A model generated the notes under the pieces. That model did no database searches, was not told the origin of the DNA, and saw only the letters and a list, made by a program, of their open reading frames with translations. Of a stretch of 32,313 nucleotides of DNA, positions 29,070-32,313 are shown piece by piece. The number at the start of each line of letters is the position of its first letter. Position 1 is the stretch's first letter. Origin of the DNA: CAZELM01 sp964512995 (GTDB taxonomy: Bacteria > CSSED10-310); NCBI GenBank assembly GCA_964512995.1, contig CAZELM010000044.1:1-32313 (forward strand), read 5' to 3'. The translations under genes were made by a program, and so were the position numbers.

Positions 29070-30224
29070 TTATTTTTGGGGGGAGCAAGCTGGTCTAACC
29101 TGGCGCGTTGATAGATACAGGATGATCACTGTGAAAAATAGAAATACCATGCATGATCCTGTACTCAGGCACATCACCTGCTCTCGCGTTACTGAGACGA
29201 TCAACCAATCCATTACAGCACTGTAAAATTCTGTCGGGGGCATTGGAGGTGTTTCTGAAAGCAGGTGTTGGATTTCCGGAGCAAATGATCGTTGAGTGAC
29301 ATGCAGGAAGGCTTGGTAGTATTTTTCAGTGATCCGGTATTCATTGTTTGCTTCGGAGAACCGTTTCAGATCGATCAGAAAGTGAACCCGGTCAAAATGC
29401 TCCTTGGCTTCACGATCATAGAAATAGCGGGAAATATCCAATGGCTGTCCAGATGCCAGCGCTTCATCGGTTACCGTAACAAATTGCCGATAGGATGCAT
29501 CGGTGGTCTCCAATAACTGATCGATGGTGAAAAAAGAGTTGAATTGACCGATTTCTGTATCTGTATGTTGAGATCCGAAAGCATGAACCGTCAGGAAAAA
29601 CCATCCACTGAGTGCACATAATAATGCGAAACTGATGGATAATGGTAACCAGGTTCGGATTGATGGTTTAGCGTGAGCCATTGGGAGCAATCGCAATACG
29701 AAAATGGCTAAGATCGCCAGGCCTCCGCTTTGAAGATTGATCACTACATCCCGCCATTCTCCAACTCGATTAGGGAGCGCCCACTGGAATAGTTCATCAC
29801 CAAGTCCAACGAGCCAGACGATGGTCATTGCCCAGCCGAACGAGGTATATCCTAGCCTGGCCCGGCAGCAGCCCAGAGAGATAAGGACTGCGAGAGATCC
29901 ATATTCAATGAGATGAAATCGTTCGGCATGAACCGGCAGAGTTACCAATCGCCATGCATAAAGCGCTGAGACCAGAAAAAAACCCAATATCCTGAGTCGA
30001 TGATGAGAGGATTGCCGATGTAAAAGCCATCGGAAAGAGATGATCCCTGTGAAAATGATGATCAATGTAATCAGTAGAAAAATTCTGGTGCCAAATATAT
30101 TTCGGAGCGCATGTTCCATTGTTCGGGCGATTGGTACGGCCAAGAAGATCAGAGCAATATTGATAATAGCAAAAAGCCAGATTTTCCAGTGAGTTGTAAA
30201 ACGATTCACGCTCATCAGCCACAC
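29070..30224 (-). CDS. VanZ-like multi-pass membrane protein
   Basis: A 384-residue integral membrane protein with about seven or eight helices. The central part carries VanZ-family marks: HLIEYGSLAVLI (104-115), LGDELFQWALPNRVGEWRDV (141-160) and the NLQSGG helix start. A long hydrophilic block of about 140 residues (roughly 218-356) lies between the seventh and the last helix and contains no motif I recognise. VanZ proteins are named for low-level teicoplanin resistance, but most genomic homologues have unknown roles. GTG 30224 and ATG 30215 are both possible starts; neither has a clear ribosome site. Confidence 0.8.
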   Translation of the reverse strand: MWLMSVNRFTTHWKIWLFAIINIALIFLAVPIARTMEHALRNIFGTRIFLLITLIIIFTGIISFRWLLHRQSSHHRLRILGFFLVSALYAWRLVTLPVHAERFHLIEYGSLAVLISLGCCRARLGYTSFGWAMTIVWLVGLGDELFQWALPNRVGEWRDVVINLQSGGLAILAIFVLRLLPMAHAKPSIRTWLPLSISFALLCALSGWFFLTVHAFGSQHTDTEIGQFNSFFTIDQLLETTDASYRQFVTVTDEALASGQPLDISRYFYDREAKEHFDRVHFLIDLKRFSEANNEYRITEKYYQAFLHVTQRSFAPEIQHLLSETPPMPPTEFYSAVMDWLIVSVTREQVMCLSTGSCMVFLFFTVIILYLSTRQVRPACSPQK

Positions 30225-30783
30225 ATTAGCATAGTGCTTGTAAAATGCATATCTTCATTTTCATAATGAGTTGAACGGGCAGAACTACCCGGGAGAAGGA
30301 AGGAATTTACACCCATAGAAGATGTTTTTGTGAAGCAGATGATCACAGAATTGGAATCTGGTGGTCTGTCATTCAGAAATCTGAACTGTTGGATGATTTT
30401 GATGTCTCGTGCTTTTATTGTGCACAGGAGTCATAATATTCCTTTCATGTGCAGTTCCCAAATGTTACACTCTAAAACTGTGATTATAACTTCATTGTTT
30501 CTTCAAAAAACCGGTTTTTTGATGAATCTGCAATATGTACTAGGCATAGATTTTTACATAAAAACTTGTATCGGGATGAATTTTGTGATATAAAGGACAT
30601 GGGGGCAGATGTATTTATTAAAGTGTATATTTGAAATTAAATGATGATGTCGAATTTTGGTGTCACATTACCGGACTTTATTCGAGTTGGATATCATTAC
30701 CAAAAGTGTTCGTAATTTTTGGTGAATCGGAATTATAGAAGCGTGTTGTCGGTAGTCAATATTCCTCGGAGAGGGGGTATCAG
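30225..30783. other. AT-rich 559-bp region between divergent genes
   Basis: An AT-rich stretch between the VanZ-like gene and the propeller gene, visibly poorer in GC than its neighbours. A possible 87-codon frame at 30330-30593 has no ribosome site and unlikely composition. Promoters for both flanking genes should lie here; I cannot pick them. Confidence 0.5.
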
Positions 30784-32313
30784 ATGAAAGCGGTAACAAT
30801 TCCGGTATTCATGAGATGGTTCAAGAGCGGGATGGTGGTAGTTGCTTTTCTTCTGCTGGTGATTGATTGTCCCTGGAATCCTGTCAATGCACAGATGGAA
30901 TATCAGATAGTTGCGGACGACGGAGCTGCATATGACACTTTCGGTTTCTCGGCAGCCGTCGATACGATGTCCCTTGTGATAGGATCCCGAAAGGATGATA
31001 TGTCAAGGGGTTCCGCATATATTTTTCATTATGATGGGATGAGCTGGGACCAGCAATGCAAACTGGTCGCATCCGATGCTGTCGCATCGGATGAATTTGG
31101 GTATTCTGTGAGCATTGAAGGAAACAAAGTTTTGGCAGGTTCCCCGAACGACGATGATATGGGGAGTAATTCAGGTTCGGTTTATCTATTTGTTTATGAT
31201 GGTTCATTGTGGATTGAAGTGAAAAAGATAAAGCCATCAGATGGAACAGCAGATGATTATTTCGGTTATTCGGTTGATGTTGAGGCTCAAACGGCCGTTG
31301 TGGGAGCACGACGAGCAGGTATCTCCGGGAACGAAACTGGAGCTGTCTATGTATTTACAGAATCAGAAGAGGGATGGAAAGAAAGTGCCAAGTTACAGAA
31401 TATTGCTGGCTCTGATATGGACGACTTCGGATGTTCGGTAGCGGTAAGTGGCGAATTTATAGCCATCGGCTCTAAACTGGATGATGTAGGTAGTGAAACT
31501 GATCAAGGATCTGTTTTTGTGTATCAATTTGATGGGGTAAATTGGAACTTTCATGCGCAAGTATTTGCCAGTGATGGGAATGAAGGAGATTGGTTTGGGA
31601 ATGCGGTGGATATCGAAGGCAACTATTTGCTGATTGGCGCTCCATCTAAAGAATCTGGCTCATTCAGTGGTTCTGGAGCAGCATATTTGTTTTATTTCGA
31701 TGGAAATGAATGGCACGAGGTGGAGATTTTTCGGGATTCGACTCCCGCGGAGTTTGATAAATTTGGTATGACAGTATCGTTGTCAGATGAGTTTAGTGTG
31801 ATTGGAGTTCCGGGCCGAGATCATGTTACAGCCAATGTTGGTTCAATCATGGTGTATCGAAACCATGGAAGCCAATGGCTATTCCAGACTGAGATATTCG
31901 CCAGTGATGAAGCAAATGGTGATGCAATGGCCAGTTCGCTTGCCATGAGCGGATACACGGTCATTTCTGGTGCACCTTATTCGGATGAAAATGGGAGCAA
32001 TTCCGGTTCCGGATATGTATATGATTTTACGAATCTGGCACTTACTCCAACCATTACACCAACCGAAACTCCTACACCATCCGTTACAGATACGCCGACG
32101 TATATCCCTACTCCAACGCCATCGATACAGCCGACCAGTACACCAACAATTTTACCCACGAGGACACCAACACCAGCATTGCCCACGAAGACACCGACTC
32201 CAGTTTTACCAACAAAGACTCCAACTCGTACCGTCACACCTACATACACTCCATTCATCAAGACACCAACGAATACCCCGACGTTGACGCCGACGCCAAC
32301 GAACACGCCGACG
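30784..32313 (+). CDS. Secreted seven-bladed FG-GAP beta-propeller protein with Thr-Pro linker (3' end outside window)
   Basis: The frame opens at ATG 30784, just after GGAGAGGGGG, and stays open to the window end (510 codons, no stop). The signal peptide (FMRWFKSGMVVVAFLLLV) ends near NPVNAQ. Residues about 37-418 form seven repeats of roughly 55 residues, each with the pattern DxFGxSV...VxxGxPxxD...GSxYxF.YDG..W, for example ASDEFGYSVSIEGNKVLAGS. This is the integrin-alpha-like FG-GAP propeller. From residue 420 on is a Thr-Pro linker with LPTKTPTP units, as in the beta-helix protein, so at least one more domain probably follows. The likely role is a surface or secreted binding protein. Confidence 0.88.
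   Translation, partial: MKAVTIPVFMRWFKSGMVVVAFLLLVIDCPWNPVNAQMEYQIVADDGAAYDTFGFSAAVDTMSLVIGSRKDDMSRGSAYIFHYDGMSWDQQCKLVASDAVASDEFGYSVSIEGNKVLAGSPNDDDMGSNSGSVYLFVYDGSLWIEVKKIKPSDGTADDYFGYSVDVEAQTAVVGARRAGISGNETGAVYVFTESEEGWKESAKLQNIAGSDMDDFGCSVAVSGEFIAIGSKLDDVGSETDQGSVFVYQFDGVNWNFHAQVFASDGNEGDWFGNAVDIEGNYLLIGAPSKESGSFSGSGAAYLFYFDGNEWHEVEIFRDSTPAEFDKFGMTVSLSDEFSVIGVPGRDHVTANVGSIMVYRNHGSQWLFQTEIFASDEANGDAMASSLAMSGYTVISGAPYSDENGSNSGSGYVYDFTNLALTPTITPTETPTPSVTDTPTYIPTPTPSIQPTSTPTILPTRTPTPALPTKTPTPVLPTKTPTRTVTPTYTPFIKTPTNTPTLTPTPTNTPT

Noticed and set aside
30330..30593. 87-codon frame in the AT-rich intergenic region
   Set aside because: No ribosome site, unusual composition and no motif; AT-rich non-coding DNA gives such frames by chance.
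31977..32306. Minus-strand Val/Gly-rich frame at the window end
   Set aside because: It is the complement of the Thr-Pro linker codons of the propeller gene.

Overview
The window looks like a scaffold piece from an uncultured or poorly sampled Gram-negative (diderm) bacterium. The diderm reading rests on a secretin, an OstA/LptA-like protein, a SanA homologue and two lipoproteins. GC content is moderate by eye. I see no tRNA, rRNA, CRISPR array or phage block, and I cannot name the phylum. Large secreted proteins with Thr-Pro linkers (beta-helix, FG-GAP propeller) and a collagen-like/polyglycine protein suggest a lineage with a rich exoproteome. Two runs of exactly 100 N (22-121 and 23314-23413) are scaffold gaps, and both fall inside 21-bp tandem repeat arrays.

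Layout. 1-331: 21-bp tandem array A. 556-919: a small secreted-protein gene that appears frameshifted. 942-6176: ion and stress genes on the plus strand (P-type cation ATPase, a small hypothetical, pirin, CorA). 6177-6567: non-coding dispersed hairpin repeats. 6568-9862, minus strand: the collagen-like/polyglycine exoprotein, another dispersed repeat, and sanA. 10170-13180: a compact plus-strand operon of a lipoprotein, a threonine aldolase and an FAD oxidoreductase. 13248-15770, minus: a duplicated beta-helix exoprotein. 15964-18447: a two-gene signalling operon, in which a soluble Cys-PAS histidine kinase is followed by a zinc-ribbon/Ser-Thr kinase/receiver fusion. 18448-19113: non-coding repeats containing a 131-bp MITE-like insertion with target-site duplication. 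19114-23102: a heterodimeric ABC exporter. 23097-23482: 21-bp tandem array B. 23744-28643: a tightly overlapping operon of ECF sigma factor, zinc-type anti-sigma, TPR/OstA protein and TPR-secretin-cohesin lipoprotein. 28640-30224, minus: a small Rho-N-like basic protein and a VanZ-like membrane protein. 30784 to the end: a seven-bladed FG-GAP beta-propeller protein with a Thr-Pro linker, cut off by the window end.

The two most interesting systems are the ECF sigma/anti-sigma/OstA-TPR/secretin-cohesin operon and the histidine kinase paired with a Ser/Thr kinase-receiver fusion. The first looks like a self-regulated envelope or secretion module. The second looks like a phosphorelay that feeds Ser/Thr signalling. 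At DNA level, the notable items are the two same-period tandem arrays, the dispersed CCCTCTCCC/GGGAGAGGG hairpin family in at least four intergenic copies, and the short inverted-repeat element inserted into one of those copies. All functional statements come from reading motifs by eye; no database search was run.
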